Source: Limnohabitans curvus (lineage in GTDB: Bacteria; Pseudomonadota; Gammaproteobacteria; Burkholderiales; Burkholderiaceae_C). Taken from it: DNA of 64,000 bases. Below, one piece after another: positions 35,356-43,108 of this stretch. The notes beneath the pieces are model-generated. The model had not been told where the DNA came from, ran no database searches, and saw nothing but the letters and a program-made list of their open reading frames with translations. The DNA lies in assembly GCF_003063475.1 (NCBI RefSeq), contig NZ_NESP01000001.1, forward strand, positions 1,922,001 to 1,986,000, read 5' to 3'. The translations under genes were made by a program, and so were the position numbers. The stretch's first letter is position 1. Every line of letters starts with the position of its first letter.

Positions 35356-36088
35356 TGACCCAGCCGGCTTGTAGCCAATGCCAGTAGTTGGGCTTGAAGG
35401 CCCATGGCATCCAGGTGGTTTGGGTTTCGGGTGCAAATACCTGACCTGTGAGGTGGTCTTGCCAAACCTCTTTGGCCCCCACGCTGGCCAATAATTTTTG
35501 TGAAAACGCGCTGTCCATGCCTTGCTTGGCAGAGACGTGGTGGCTCCACACATTCAGACCCGCCGGTAACAAGCGCCCATCGGTGGGGCCAGACAACACA
35601 TCGTGCAAGCTGCCCCAGTTACGTCCTTGGAGCGTCGTTTTGAGTTGCCCCAACTCGCGCTCCACACGCGCTTCATCACGCACGCGGTAGCGGTGTTGGC
35701 CCAACACGTTGTCAAACCAAATGCAGGCTTGTGGGTGCTGTTGCAGCAAGTCAGGCAGGGTGGCCAAAGCGTCTTGGCGGTGGTGATGCACGTGCGTGCC
35801 TTGCGCCTTCAATCGACGGCCATGACGCCAGTTGAACAACCACGGCGCCAAGGGGTCGATGTCATACGCATCAATGCGCTTGAAGCGTGCCAGCCAGTTG
35901 GGCGGCATCATCCAGCCTGCGCTGCCGCCAATCAGCAGCAAGTGTTCAGACTCAGGTTGCACTTGCGCCAAGAACTGCTCGATCAGTTGTAGCGTGGGTT
36001 GCCAGCGTTTGCGCGCGTAGTGCGCATGCACGTGCCAGTTCAGGCCACCTGTGCCGCCTGCGTGAATCAAATCACGAACGAAACCCAT
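35348..36088 (-). CDS. SAM-dependent methyltransferase / spermidine-synthase-like protein
   Basis: A 246-residue protein with a class I methyltransferase-like Rossmann core. Motif I is LLLIGGSAGWMMP, followed by RIDAYDIDPLAPWLFNWRHG (acidic end of strand 2) and ACIWFDNVLGQHRY (strand 4). The open frame extends to 36157, but ATG 36088 has an AAAGG site and leaves a 4-base gap to the upstream gene. Substrate and role are unknown. It is on the opposite strand to the flagellar genes, in the place where fliK-L-M-N often sit. Confidence 0.6.
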   Translation of the reverse strand: MGFVRDLIHAGGTGGLNWHVHAHYARKRWQPTLQLIEQFLAQVQPESEHLLLIGGSAGWMMPPNWLARFKRIDAYDIDPLAPWLFNWRHGRRLKAQGTHVHHHRQDALATLPDLLQQHPQACIWFDNVLGQHRYRVRDEARVERELGQLKTTLQGRNWGSLHDVLSGPTDGRLLPAGLNVWSHHVSAKQGMDSAFSQKLLASVGAKEVWQDHLTGQVFAPETQTTWMPWAFKPNYWHWLQAGWVNA

Positions 36089-36092
36089 GCCT

Positions 36093-36485
36093 TTAGCAAA
36101 CCAAGCGCATGATTTTGAAGATGGGGGTCTCAGGTGGCACCGGCTCGAAAGGGCCAATCACGCCTTCGGTCGACAAGGCGTCGCCACTCAAGCGCACGCC
36201 CGTGTGGTACGACAGCGACAAGGTGCGCACGGTTTGTTCTTTGCAATTGAACTCCATTTGCATGCGCGTGGACTTGAAGTGTTTGCCAGTGGGGGCATGC
36301 ACTTTGGGTTCGCGGTAGTCCAGCATGGTCCACGCTTTGTGGTTCTCACCTGCGTGCGTGATGTTGTCGGTGTCTACATAGAACGTGCCGATGTCAAACA
36401 AACCAATCGCCGTCCATTGCGCGGCAAGCGTGAGGTTACTGGTGAGCACGAGGCTGGCAAGGAGGAGGGCTTTGAGGTGGTGCAT
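36093..36485 (-). CDS. Secreted Adhesin_E-like (surface-adhesin protein E) small protein
   Basis: A 130-residue protein with a Sec signal peptide (MHHLKALLLASLVLTSNLTL, cleavage near AA-QW). It has the Adhesin_E/CNP1-like pattern: early WTAIGLFDIGTFYVDTDNIT, then AWTMLDYREPKV, TRMQMEFNCKEQTVRTLSLS and a C-terminal Cys. Two cysteines could form a disulfide in the periplasm. It is probably co-transcribed with the methyltransferase-like gene. Its start is divergent from the sigma-54 promoter of fliO. Function in flagellation is not implied by the sequence. Confidence 0.6.
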   Translation of the reverse strand: MHHLKALLLASLVLTSNLTLAAQWTAIGLFDIGTFYVDTDNITHAGENHKAWTMLDYREPKVHAPTGKHFKSTRMQMEFNCKEQTVRTLSLSYHTGVRLSGDALSTEGVIGPFEPVPPETPIFKIMRLVC

Positions 36486-36510
36486 GAAATAACTATACCG
36501 TGCTGAGAAG

Positions 36511-36527
36511 CTGGCACGTGCCTTGCA
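36511..36527 (+). promoter_or_regulatory. Sigma-54 (-24/-12) promoter upstream of fliO-P-Q-R-flhB
   Basis: CTGGCACGTGCCTTGCA is an exact consensus match (GG at 36513-36514, GC at 36525-36526, ten bases apart). It lies 63 bases before the fliO ATG and restarts sigma-54 transcription after the two inverted genes. Confidence 0.9.
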
Positions 36528-36589
36528 ATACCCCTAGAGATAGGCACGTCCAGTGTCAAAAAACCGTCATCGCGCACAGGAAAAACATC

Positions 36590-36862
36590 ATGCAAAGTTT
36601 CGATTGGGGTCAGTTCATCGCCAGCACATTCAGCGTGTTGCTGCTGCTGTGCGGCGCCCTGTGGTGGGTCAAGCGCAACCGCGGTTTTTCCGCCAATGGC
36701 ATGGATGACAAACGCATTCAAGTGCTCGAGGCTTTGCCCTTGAGCCTCAAACACAAGATGGTGTTGATTCAAGTCGACAACCAAATGGTGTTGGCCAGTG
36801 TCAGCCCTGCCGAGGTGAAAACCTTGCACGCGTGGACCCAGGAGGCCAGCCATGCTGCGTAA
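36590..36862 (+). CDS. fliO: Flagellar biosynthesis protein FliO
   Basis: FliO (90 aa) is a small membrane protein that helps assemble the FliP ring of the export gate. It has one membrane helix (~10-27, STFSVLLLLCGALWWVKRNR) and the short cytoplasmic domain (IQVLEALPLSLKHKMVLIQV, then DNQMVLASVSPAEVKTLHAW). The longer frame from 36500 would place the sigma-54 promoter inside the coding region, so ATG 36590 with AGGAA upstream is preferred. It overlaps fliP by 11 bases. Confidence 0.9.
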   Translation: MQSFDWGQFIASTFSVLLLLCGALWWVKRNRGFSANGMDDKRIQVLEALPLSLKHKMVLIQVDNQMVLASVSPAEVKTLHAWTQEASHAA

Positions 36863-37622
36863 GCCCATCACCAAAAAAATTCTTTATGTCATCTTGGCTT
36901 TGCTCTTGGTGGCTTTGGCCTCGTTGCCCATGATGGCGCACGCCCAAGGCATTCCGTTGGTCAACGTGACGGGCGCTGGCAAAGGCGGTCAGCAATACAG
37001 CATGAGCCTGCAATTGTTGGGCTTGATGACCACGCTCACGCTGTTGCCATCCATGTTGTTGATGATGACTTCGTTCGTGCGCATCATCATCGTGCTTTCC
37101 ATCTTGCGCCAAGCCATTGGCACTGCGCAAACGCCGCCCAACACCGTGTTGGTGGGTTTGGCTTTGTTCTTGACCTTCTTCATCATGTCGCCCGTTTTTG
37201 AGACGGTTTACAAAGAAGCGATCGGCCCTTACATGAACGGCAACCTCGACTTTGACAAAGCATTGATCAAAGCCGAAGTCCCCGTGCGCGATTTCATGAC
37301 CAAGCAAACCCGTGAAGACGACATTGCCATGTTCATGCAAATCTCGAATCGCCGTGAGTTGACGGACGCCACGCAAGTGCCGTTCACCACCTTGATGCCA
37401 GCGTTCATCACCTCTGAAATCAAAAGTGCCTTCACCATTGGTTTCTTGATCTACATCCCGTTTGTGGTGATCGACTTGATCGTCGCCAGCGTGTTGATGT
37501 CCATGGGCATGATGATGTTGTCGCCCATGATTATTTCGATGCCGATCAAGCTCATGCTGTTCGTGCTGATTGACGGTTGGACGCTGTTGATGGCTTCGTT
37601 GGCCAACAGCTTTGTGTTTTAA
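36852..37622 (+). CDS. fliP: Flagellar export gate protein FliP
   Basis: FliP (256 aa) forms the core of the export channel with FliQ and FliR. A signal peptide (residues ~1-32, ending MAHAQG) is followed by the characteristic SMSLQLLGLMTTLTLLPSML, TSFVRIIIVLSILRQAIGT, PVFETVYKEAIGPYMNG and LMPAFITSEIKSAFTIGFLI, and by the last helix FVLIDGWTLLMASLANSFVF. The length and order are standard. Confidence 0.97.
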   Translation: MLRKPITKKILYVILALLLVALASLPMMAHAQGIPLVNVTGAGKGGQQYSMSLQLLGLMTTLTLLPSMLLMMTSFVRIIIVLSILRQAIGTAQTPPNTVLVGLALFLTFFIMSPVFETVYKEAIGPYMNGNLDFDKALIKAEVPVRDFMTKQTREDDIAMFMQISNRRELTDATQVPFTTLMPAFITSEIKSAFTIGFLIYIPFVVIDLIVASVLMSMGMMMLSPMIISMPIKLMLFVLIDGWTLLMASLANSFVF

Positions 37623-37633
37623 GGAGCCGCATC

Positions 37634-37903
37634 ATGGATAGCGCAGCAGTTGTAGATTTAGCACGCCAAGCCCTGTGGATGACGATGATCATTTCAGGCC
37701 CCCTGTTGGGTGTGGGATTGATCGTCGGTTTGGTGGTTGGTATTTTTCAAGCCGCCACCTCCATCAACGAACAAACCTTGAGTTTTATTCCGAAGATTTT
37801 GGCCGTCGGCTTGACCATGTCACTGGCGGGCGGTTGGATGATCAACACCATGGTGGACTACACCAAGGGCATCTTCATTCGTATTCCTAGCTTGTTCATG
37901 TAA
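37634..37903 (+). CDS. fliQ: Flagellar export gate protein FliQ
   Basis: FliQ (89 aa) is a two-helix export-gate subunit. The signature is VVDLARQALWMTMIISGPLL, then GIFQAATSINEQTLSFIPKI and MSLAGGWMINTMVDY. The open frame begins upstream at 37577 inside fliP, but ATG 37634 with AAGGAG at 37621 gives the family length. Confidence 0.96.
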   Translation: MDSAAVVDLARQALWMTMIISGPLLGVGLIVGLVVGIFQAATSINEQTLSFIPKILAVGLTMSLAGGWMINTMVDYTKGIFIRIPSLFM

Positions 37904-37915
37904 CCACGCGCCACC

Positions 37916-38683
37916 ATGAACGCCTCGCTCATTGAAATCCTAGACAAGTTTTTGGTCGTCATTTGGCCCATGCTTCGCTTGTCTGCGTTTCTGGCGTTCA
38001 CGTCTATTTTTTCAGCGCGTGCCGTCAACATGCGCATTCGCATTTCTTTGGCGTTTGCGATGGCCTTTTTTGTGTCGCAACAAATTGAGATTCCCAAAAT
38101 CGACCCGATCACAGCCGATGGTTTGATGGAAATCTCACGCCAAATCTTGATTGGTTTGACCATGGGCTTGGTGTTCCAAGTGGCCTCTGCGGCGTTGGTG
38201 GTGGCCGGTCAAGCGATGTCGGGCTCTATGGGTTTGTCCATGGCCAACATGGTCGACCCCAACATGGGCAGCGTGCCTGTGTTGTCCCAGTTGTTCAACA
38301 TCATGGGGACACTGATTTTCTTGGGCATGGGCGGGCACTTGATTGTGTTTGGCTTGGTGATGGAGTCGTTCAAGCTCATCCCGATTGGCCAAGCGTTTTT
38401 CAGCCAAGACATGTTGGGCAAGATGATCAACTGGAGTGCCATGATGTTTTTGGGCGCGCTGTTGATCGCGTTGCCCGTGATGATGACCTTGCTGTTCATC
38501 AACGTCGGTTTAGGCTTTGTGGCACGTGCCGCACCCAGTTTGAATATTTTTACCGTGGGCTTTCCCGCGCTGATTTTGACTGGCTTCATCGTCATGATTT
38601 TTTCAATGGGCAACAACGTGGCCCGCATTGATTGGGTATGGACGCAAGCATTCATGATGCTGCGTTCGTATTTGGGAGGCTGA
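37916..38683 (+). CDS. fliR: Flagellar export gate protein FliR
   Basis: FliR (255 aa) is the third core export-gate protein, with six or so hydrophobic helices. Landmarks are MLRLSAFLAFTSIFSARAVN, RQILIGLTMGLVFQVASAAL, GSMGLSMANMVDPNMGSVPV and GLGFVARAAPSLNIFTVGFP. It follows fliQ by 12 bases and is followed by flhB after one base. Confidence 0.96.
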   Translation: MNASLIEILDKFLVVIWPMLRLSAFLAFTSIFSARAVNMRIRISLAFAMAFFVSQQIEIPKIDPITADGLMEISRQILIGLTMGLVFQVASAALVVAGQAMSGSMGLSMANMVDPNMGSVPVLSQLFNIMGTLIFLGMGGHLIVFGLVMESFKLIPIGQAFFSQDMLGKMINWSAMMFLGALLIALPVMMTLLFINVGLGFVARAAPSLNIFTVGFPALILTGFIVMIFSMGNNVARIDWVWTQAFMMLRSYLGG

Positions 38684-38684
38684 C

Positions 38685-39833
38685 GTGTCGGAAGAAAGCG
38701 GCCAAGACAAAACCGAAGAACCGACGGCGCAGCGGCTCAAGAAAGCCCGTGAAGACGGGCAAATTGCACGTTCGCAAGAGTTGGCACCTGCCGCCATGAT
38801 GGTGATCGCCACCCTGTTCTTCAGCATGATGGGGCAGTACCTGTTCACCCGCATGAGTGACTTGTTCAAACATCAGTTGCAGTTTGACCGACGCATCACC
38901 GACAAACCCGAGTTGCTGCCCGCTATTTTTGGCAGCTCCGTGGTGGACGGTTTTTTGATTGTGTTGCCCTTGCTGGCGATTCTTTATGTGATCGCCGTGT
39001 TGTCAACAACTTTGGCGGGGGGCTTTATTTTCTCGCCCAAGATGATCATGCCCAAGTTCAGCAAGCTCAATCCCATGACAGGTTTGGCCCGCATGTTTGG
39101 CCCCGAAGCCTTCATCAACCTGGGCAAATCACTGCTCAAGTTTTTGGTGGTGGGTGCCATTTTGTTGGTGTCGGTCATGAACAACTTGCAAGACCTCACA
39201 CACATCTCGCAAATGGATTTGAACCCCGCCGTCAAAGTGGCTGGCACCATCATTGTGGATTCGTGTTTTTGGCTCAGCCTGGGTTTGGTTTTGGTGGCGT
39301 TGGTGGATGTGCCGTTGCAACGCCATCAGCTCAACAAGAAACTGAAGATGACCAAGCAAGAGGTGCGTGACGAGATGAAAAACTCGGAAGGTAACCCCGA
39401 GGTCAAGGGCCAAATTCGCCGACGCCAGCGCGAGATTTTGAACAACAAGATGATGGGCAAGGTGAAAGATGCGGACGTGGTCATCACCAACCCAACCCAC
39501 TTCGCGGTGGCCTTGTCTTACGACCCCATGGGCGACGGTGCGCCGCTCTTGATTGCCAAGGGTGAAGATGGCTTGGCGGCCCGTATTCGTGAGGAAGCCA
39601 AAGAGCACAATGTTTATATTTTTGAGGCGCCTTTACTGGCTCGCGCCTTATACTTCACGACCAAGCTGGATCATCCGATTCCAGAGGCGCTGTACCACGC
39701 TGTTGCGCAGGTCATTGCCTATGTGTTCAGCCTGAACCAGTCTTATGGTCGTGGCCAGGAAGTGGTCAAACCATCGCCCTCCATTCCGGACGAAATGAAA
39801 TTCGATTCGAATGGCGCTTTGATGAACTCTTAA
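38685..39833 (+). CDS. flhB: Flagellar export substrate-specificity switch FlhB
   Basis: FlhB (382 aa) controls the switch from hook to filament export. The start is GTG 38685 with GGGAGG upstream. The N-terminus (SGQDKTEEPTAQRLKKARED) is invariant, four membrane helices follow, and the C-terminal cytoplasmic domain has the self-cleavage site NPTH (VVITNPTHFAVALSY, ~268), so autocleavage should occur. The end LDHPIPEALYHAVAQVIAYV is typical. flhA, which often follows, is not present in this window. Confidence 0.97.
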   Translation: MSEESGQDKTEEPTAQRLKKAREDGQIARSQELAPAAMMVIATLFFSMMGQYLFTRMSDLFKHQLQFDRRITDKPELLPAIFGSSVVDGFLIVLPLLAILYVIAVLSTTLAGGFIFSPKMIMPKFSKLNPMTGLARMFGPEAFINLGKSLLKFLVVGAILLVSVMNNLQDLTHISQMDLNPAVKVAGTIIVDSCFWLSLGLVLVALVDVPLQRHQLNKKLKMTKQEVRDEMKNSEGNPEVKGQIRRRQREILNNKMMGKVKDADVVITNPTHFAVALSYDPMGDGAPLLIAKGEDGLAARIREEAKEHNVYIFEAPLLARALYFTTKLDHPIPEALYHAVAQVIAYVFSLNQSYGRGQEVVKPSPSIPDEMKFDSNGALMNS

Positions 39834-39852
39834 GACCCTAGTTTGAGCCCGC

Positions 39853-41391
39853 ATGACAGACATCTACCAAAGCCCCGGTGACCGGTTGCGATTTGAAATA
39901 CTCCTGAAGTCATTGACCGAAGGCAGTATCAATCTCGCCGTGTTGAGTGACCACGATAGGGTGCTCGACTACTACGGCAGTTTGTTTGAAGAGCGTCTGC
40001 GTGCCAAGGGCGAAAACCACATCGAGTGGTGCAGCTCGACCAACTCTGAACGTCTGGTTCAAAAGTTCAACGAAATCCTGTCTGAAATCACGCTGGACCA
40101 AGCGCTGGAAAAAGACAAAAAGCATGCGCCGCGTCGCTTCTTGGTGTTCCGCGATTCCATCTTGATGCAAGACTTTGAGCTGCAGCTCTTGGCGCGTTTG
40201 GTCAATGGTTTTCCAGCGGGCAACATCAGCGTGATTTTGCTCATCAACAGCGCGGGCAACCACCAAGGCAAGCTCGATGCCTTTGGCAAGAATTTGCTGA
40301 AATGGGACGTCGAAACCGAAGCCGGCGAGCCCAAAAAACAACTCACCGATTGGGTCGCCACCACACCCGATCCTGAACCCACGTTGATTGAACCTTCCTT
40401 CTTGCCCGAGCCACCCACGCTCAGCGATGAAGTGATCCCCGTTTCAAAGCTGCTCAACCTCCCCACCAAAACCGCTTGGCGTGTGCCCGGCTTTGGCAAA
40501 AAGCAAGAGCCCCAATTGGATGCAGAGCCTTTGCCCGCTTTTGTGCCAACGCCATTGCCTGTGCCGCCAACGCCTCCAACCCCGCCAGCGATGCCGGACA
40601 GCTCACGCGAACCCGCACTGACCACGCCTGCCCCCTTGGCTGCAGCGGCACCTGCGGTGACAGACGCTGACCTTTTCAAACGCCCTGTGCGCCGCTCGCG
40701 TGCGGGTTGGGTGCTGTTGGTGTTGCTCATGTCCATGGCCGCGTTTGGCTTCATGTACAAAGACTTGGTGCTTGAAGAGGCCGAGCTGCTGAAAAAATAT
40801 TTGCTGCGCGGCACCCCCGCTGTCGCCGCGCCTGATGAGGCTGCCAGCGCTGCGGCTGCTGCTGCTGCAAGTGCCGAGGCTTTGGCCGCTGCCGAGCTCG
40901 CCGCCTCGGTGGCGAATGAAGCCGCACGCGTTGCCAGCCAAGCCGAGGAAATGGCTTCTGCCGCCAGTGCAACCGCATCGGTGGCTGCACCCGTGGCGGT
41001 GGCCGCATCAGCCCCTGCGCCTGCTGCATCGGCTGAACCTAAGACATCAAAACCCACCGAAAAAGTCGTTGAAAAAGCAGAGGCTAAGCCAGACGCCAAT
41101 TCAGATGAAGCCTGGGTCAAGCAACTGCCCGCCAACGGCTATGTGGTGCAGCTGGCGGCGATGGATACGACAGAAGACATGCGTAGCTTCCAGCGCAGCA
41201 ATGTGGCCTATGCCAAGGCCCGCATCATGCGTGCGCGCCACAAAGACACGGGCAAGCGCTATGTCATTTTGGTGGCTGGGCCTTTTGAAACCAAAGCTCA
41301 GGCCGATGCTTTCATGCAGTCCAGCCCGTTGCTGGCCAAAGGTTGGTTGCGCAGCACCAAGTCTATGCAAACCCAATTCACAAAGTCCTGA
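39853..41391 (+). CDS. DamX-like membrane protein with C-terminal SPOR domain
   Basis: A 512-residue protein. Residues ~1-165 resemble an AAA-type core without a Walker A loop: LAVLSDHDRVLDYYGSLFEE stands where the P-loop would be, followed by RRFLVFRDSIL and GNISVILLINSAGNH. A Pro-rich linker (~170-270) precedes a single membrane helix (~284-305, AGWVLLVLLMSMAAFGFMY). An Ala/Glu-rich periplasmic stretch leads to a SPOR domain (~428-505, GYVVQLAAMDTTEDMRSFQR then RYVILVAGPFETKAQADAFM). SPOR domains bind denuded peptidoglycan at division sites and poles. The layout matches DamX. It is 19 bases after flhB, so it may be co-expressed with the flagellar genes. Confidence 0.75.
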   Translation: MTDIYQSPGDRLRFEILLKSLTEGSINLAVLSDHDRVLDYYGSLFEERLRAKGENHIEWCSSTNSERLVQKFNEILSEITLDQALEKDKKHAPRRFLVFRDSILMQDFELQLLARLVNGFPAGNISVILLINSAGNHQGKLDAFGKNLLKWDVETEAGEPKKQLTDWVATTPDPEPTLIEPSFLPEPPTLSDEVIPVSKLLNLPTKTAWRVPGFGKKQEPQLDAEPLPAFVPTPLPVPPTPPTPPAMPDSSREPALTTPAPLAAAAPAVTDADLFKRPVRRSRAGWVLLVLLMSMAAFGFMYKDLVLEEAELLKKYLLRGTPAVAAPDEAASAAAAAAASAEALAAAELAASVANEAARVASQAEEMASAASATASVAAPVAVAASAPAPAASAEPKTSKPTEKVVEKAEAKPDANSDEAWVKQLPANGYVVQLAAMDTTEDMRSFQRSNVAYAKARIMRARHKDTGKRYVILVAGPFETKAQADAFMQSSPLLAKGWLRSTKSMQTQFTKS

Positions 41392-41414
41392 CGCGCACGC
41401 TAGGAACGAGCCTT

Positions 41415-41846
41415 ATGAGCCAAGAACACGATAAAAGTATTCATTCTGAATCTGCTCCTTTTGAGCCTGGTTATCAGGTTGATTCGTTGCCCAAGATTTC
41501 AGTCCCCGATTTGCCCGACGACGCGCAAGGCCTGACAGCTGAAGCCTTGGCACAAGTGCCAACGCTGACCGAACAAGTGGACGACGCGCCCGGCAAAGAC
41601 CTGGTGGACGGCGCTCCGGCGTCACGGGTGATGCCAGTGGCTGAGCCTGCGGATTCGAACCCTGCTGCGGCCATGGCCGACGAGCTGGCCAGTCCAGCGC
41701 CTTCAGAACCCCCTCAAGACACGCCAGTTCAAGCCGATACATGGGTTGAAGAGCTGCACGTCCGCATGGGCAAGCTCACGGACGACATCCAAACACTCAA
41801 TGTTCGGCTAGACCGACTTGATGAACAAAATAAGGCAAAGGCTTGA
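41415..41846 (+). CDS. Acidic hypothetical protein with C-terminal coiled coil
   Basis: A 143-residue, strongly acidic, Pro/Ala/Asp-rich protein, mostly disordered, ending in a short coiled coil (ELHVRMGKLTDDIQTLNVRL, then DRLDEQNKAKA). ATG 41415 follows AGGAACGAG and is preferred over the upstream in-frame start at 41343, which lies inside the SPOR gene. There are no membrane segments. It lies in a run with the SPOR protein and the next membrane protein (one base to the next start codon). I do not recognise a family. Confidence 0.65.
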   Translation: MSQEHDKSIHSESAPFEPGYQVDSLPKISVPDLPDDAQGLTAEALAQVPTLTEQVDDAPGKDLVDGAPASRVMPVAEPADSNPAAAMADELASPAPSEPPQDTPVQADTWVEELHVRMGKLTDDIQTLNVRLDRLDEQNKAKA

Positions 41847-41847
41847 C

Positions 41848-43104
41848 ATGGCTGAAGAACAAAACACCACGGAAGATGCGGCAGCGCCTGCCGAAGCCAT
41901 CGTTGATGTCGAGGCAACTGCTGACCGTTTGACCGAGATTGCTTCTCAATCGCTGGACACCAGCGAGGTGGCACGTCAGATTGAAGAGCTGACATCGGTG
42001 GTGCTTGACTCCGCCGAGGTGTCGACACGCTCCGCATCGATTGCGGCTGACGTCAGCGCCACCATGCGCGCTGTGGTGTCCAAGATTCAAGAGAACAACC
42101 GCCGCAACGTGATGCATTCGCGCATCATGCTGGGCGCTTTTTGCGCGTGTTTGCTGATTGCCATGGGCGTGTTCTTTGCCATCACCTTGAAGATGACCAA
42201 ATCCATCAAAGAGCTCGACACCATGGTGTATGCCATGGCCAAGCGGGTGATTGAGGTGGATGCCAGCCTAACGGCGATTGGCAAAACCAACTCTGATTTT
42301 TCTGAGATCACCGAGAAGCAAGAAGAAGTCATCACCACCCAAACCCAAGTGGCCAAACGCTTGGAAGAAATTGGCAAGAGCATGGCCGCCATGCCCGCCG
42401 TGGTGGCGGTGGAAGCCAACAAGTCCAGCGACCTCAAGTTCAAAGACATGCAAAAGCAGTTGACGGGTTTGGAGAGCAAGCTTCAGTCGTTTGACTCCAA
42501 GTTGCAATCGGTGGCTGAGAAAGCATCTTCACGCGCACCAGCCCCTGCACCGGCTACGTCGCAAGGCCCCAGCACACAAGTGTTGCTGACCGAAATTCAA
42601 AAAATCAAGTCTGACTTGAATGCCGCGGTGCAAGTGCGTGAACGCACGCAAACCGCAGCAGAAGCGACTGCGATCAAGAACATCGAGAAGACCGTGGACA
42701 AAGCGGCTGCGGCTGCAGGCGATGCACAGAAAGCGGCTGACAAAGCCGCCCAATCTGCCAAGGCCGCGGCTGATGCACAAAAGGCCGCTGCGGCGTCCGA
42801 GAAGGCCTCTGCGGCTGAGCGTTTGGCGCAGCAAAAAGCAGCTGCTGAGCGTGCGGTGGCCATGCGCATGCAGCCTGAAAAGCCAGAAAAATCAGCCGAG
42901 CAAATCGCCGCTGAACGTGCGGCCGCTGAAAGAGCTGCTGCCGCCCGTGCTGCCAAAGCTGCAGCCGACAAGGCCGCTGCAGACAAAGCCGCAGCCGCTG
43001 AGCGTGCAGCTGAGAAAGCCCGTGCGGCCTCTGCCGCCGCCGCTGCGACTCAACCCGTCATCGTGCGCGAGAAGCCCATTCAATACCCACGCGCCGCGGA
43101 TTGA
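41848..43104 (+). CDS. Coiled-coil membrane protein, alanine/lysine-rich, function unknown
   Basis: A 418-residue protein with one membrane helix (~93-115, IMLGAFCACLLIAMGVFFAI). A helical N-terminal part has Ser/Thr/Val-rich heptads (DTSEVARQIEELTSVVLDSA). After the membrane come long coiled coils (FKDMQKQLTGLESKLQSFDS) and a tail of Ala/Lys/Glu repeats (~285-405, DKAAADKAAAAERAAEKARA), ending PVIVREKPIQYPRAAD. The tail resembles TolA-like or histone-like low-complexity helices and gives no functional clue. It is tightly linked to the two genes before it, so the three may form one membrane-associated system. Confidence 0.65.
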   Translation: MAEEQNTTEDAAAPAEAIVDVEATADRLTEIASQSLDTSEVARQIEELTSVVLDSAEVSTRSASIAADVSATMRAVVSKIQENNRRNVMHSRIMLGAFCACLLIAMGVFFAITLKMTKSIKELDTMVYAMAKRVIEVDASLTAIGKTNSDFSEITEKQEEVITTQTQVAKRLEEIGKSMAAMPAVVAVEANKSSDLKFKDMQKQLTGLESKLQSFDSKLQSVAEKASSRAPAPAPATSQGPSTQVLLTEIQKIKSDLNAAVQVRERTQTAAEATAIKNIEKTVDKAAAAAGDAQKAADKAAQSAKAAADAQKAAAASEKASAAERLAQQKAAAERAVAMRMQPEKPEKSAEQIAAERAAAERAAAARAAKAAADKAAADKAAAAERAAEKARAASAAAAATQPVIVREKPIQYPRAAD

Positions 43105-43108
43105 TCAA

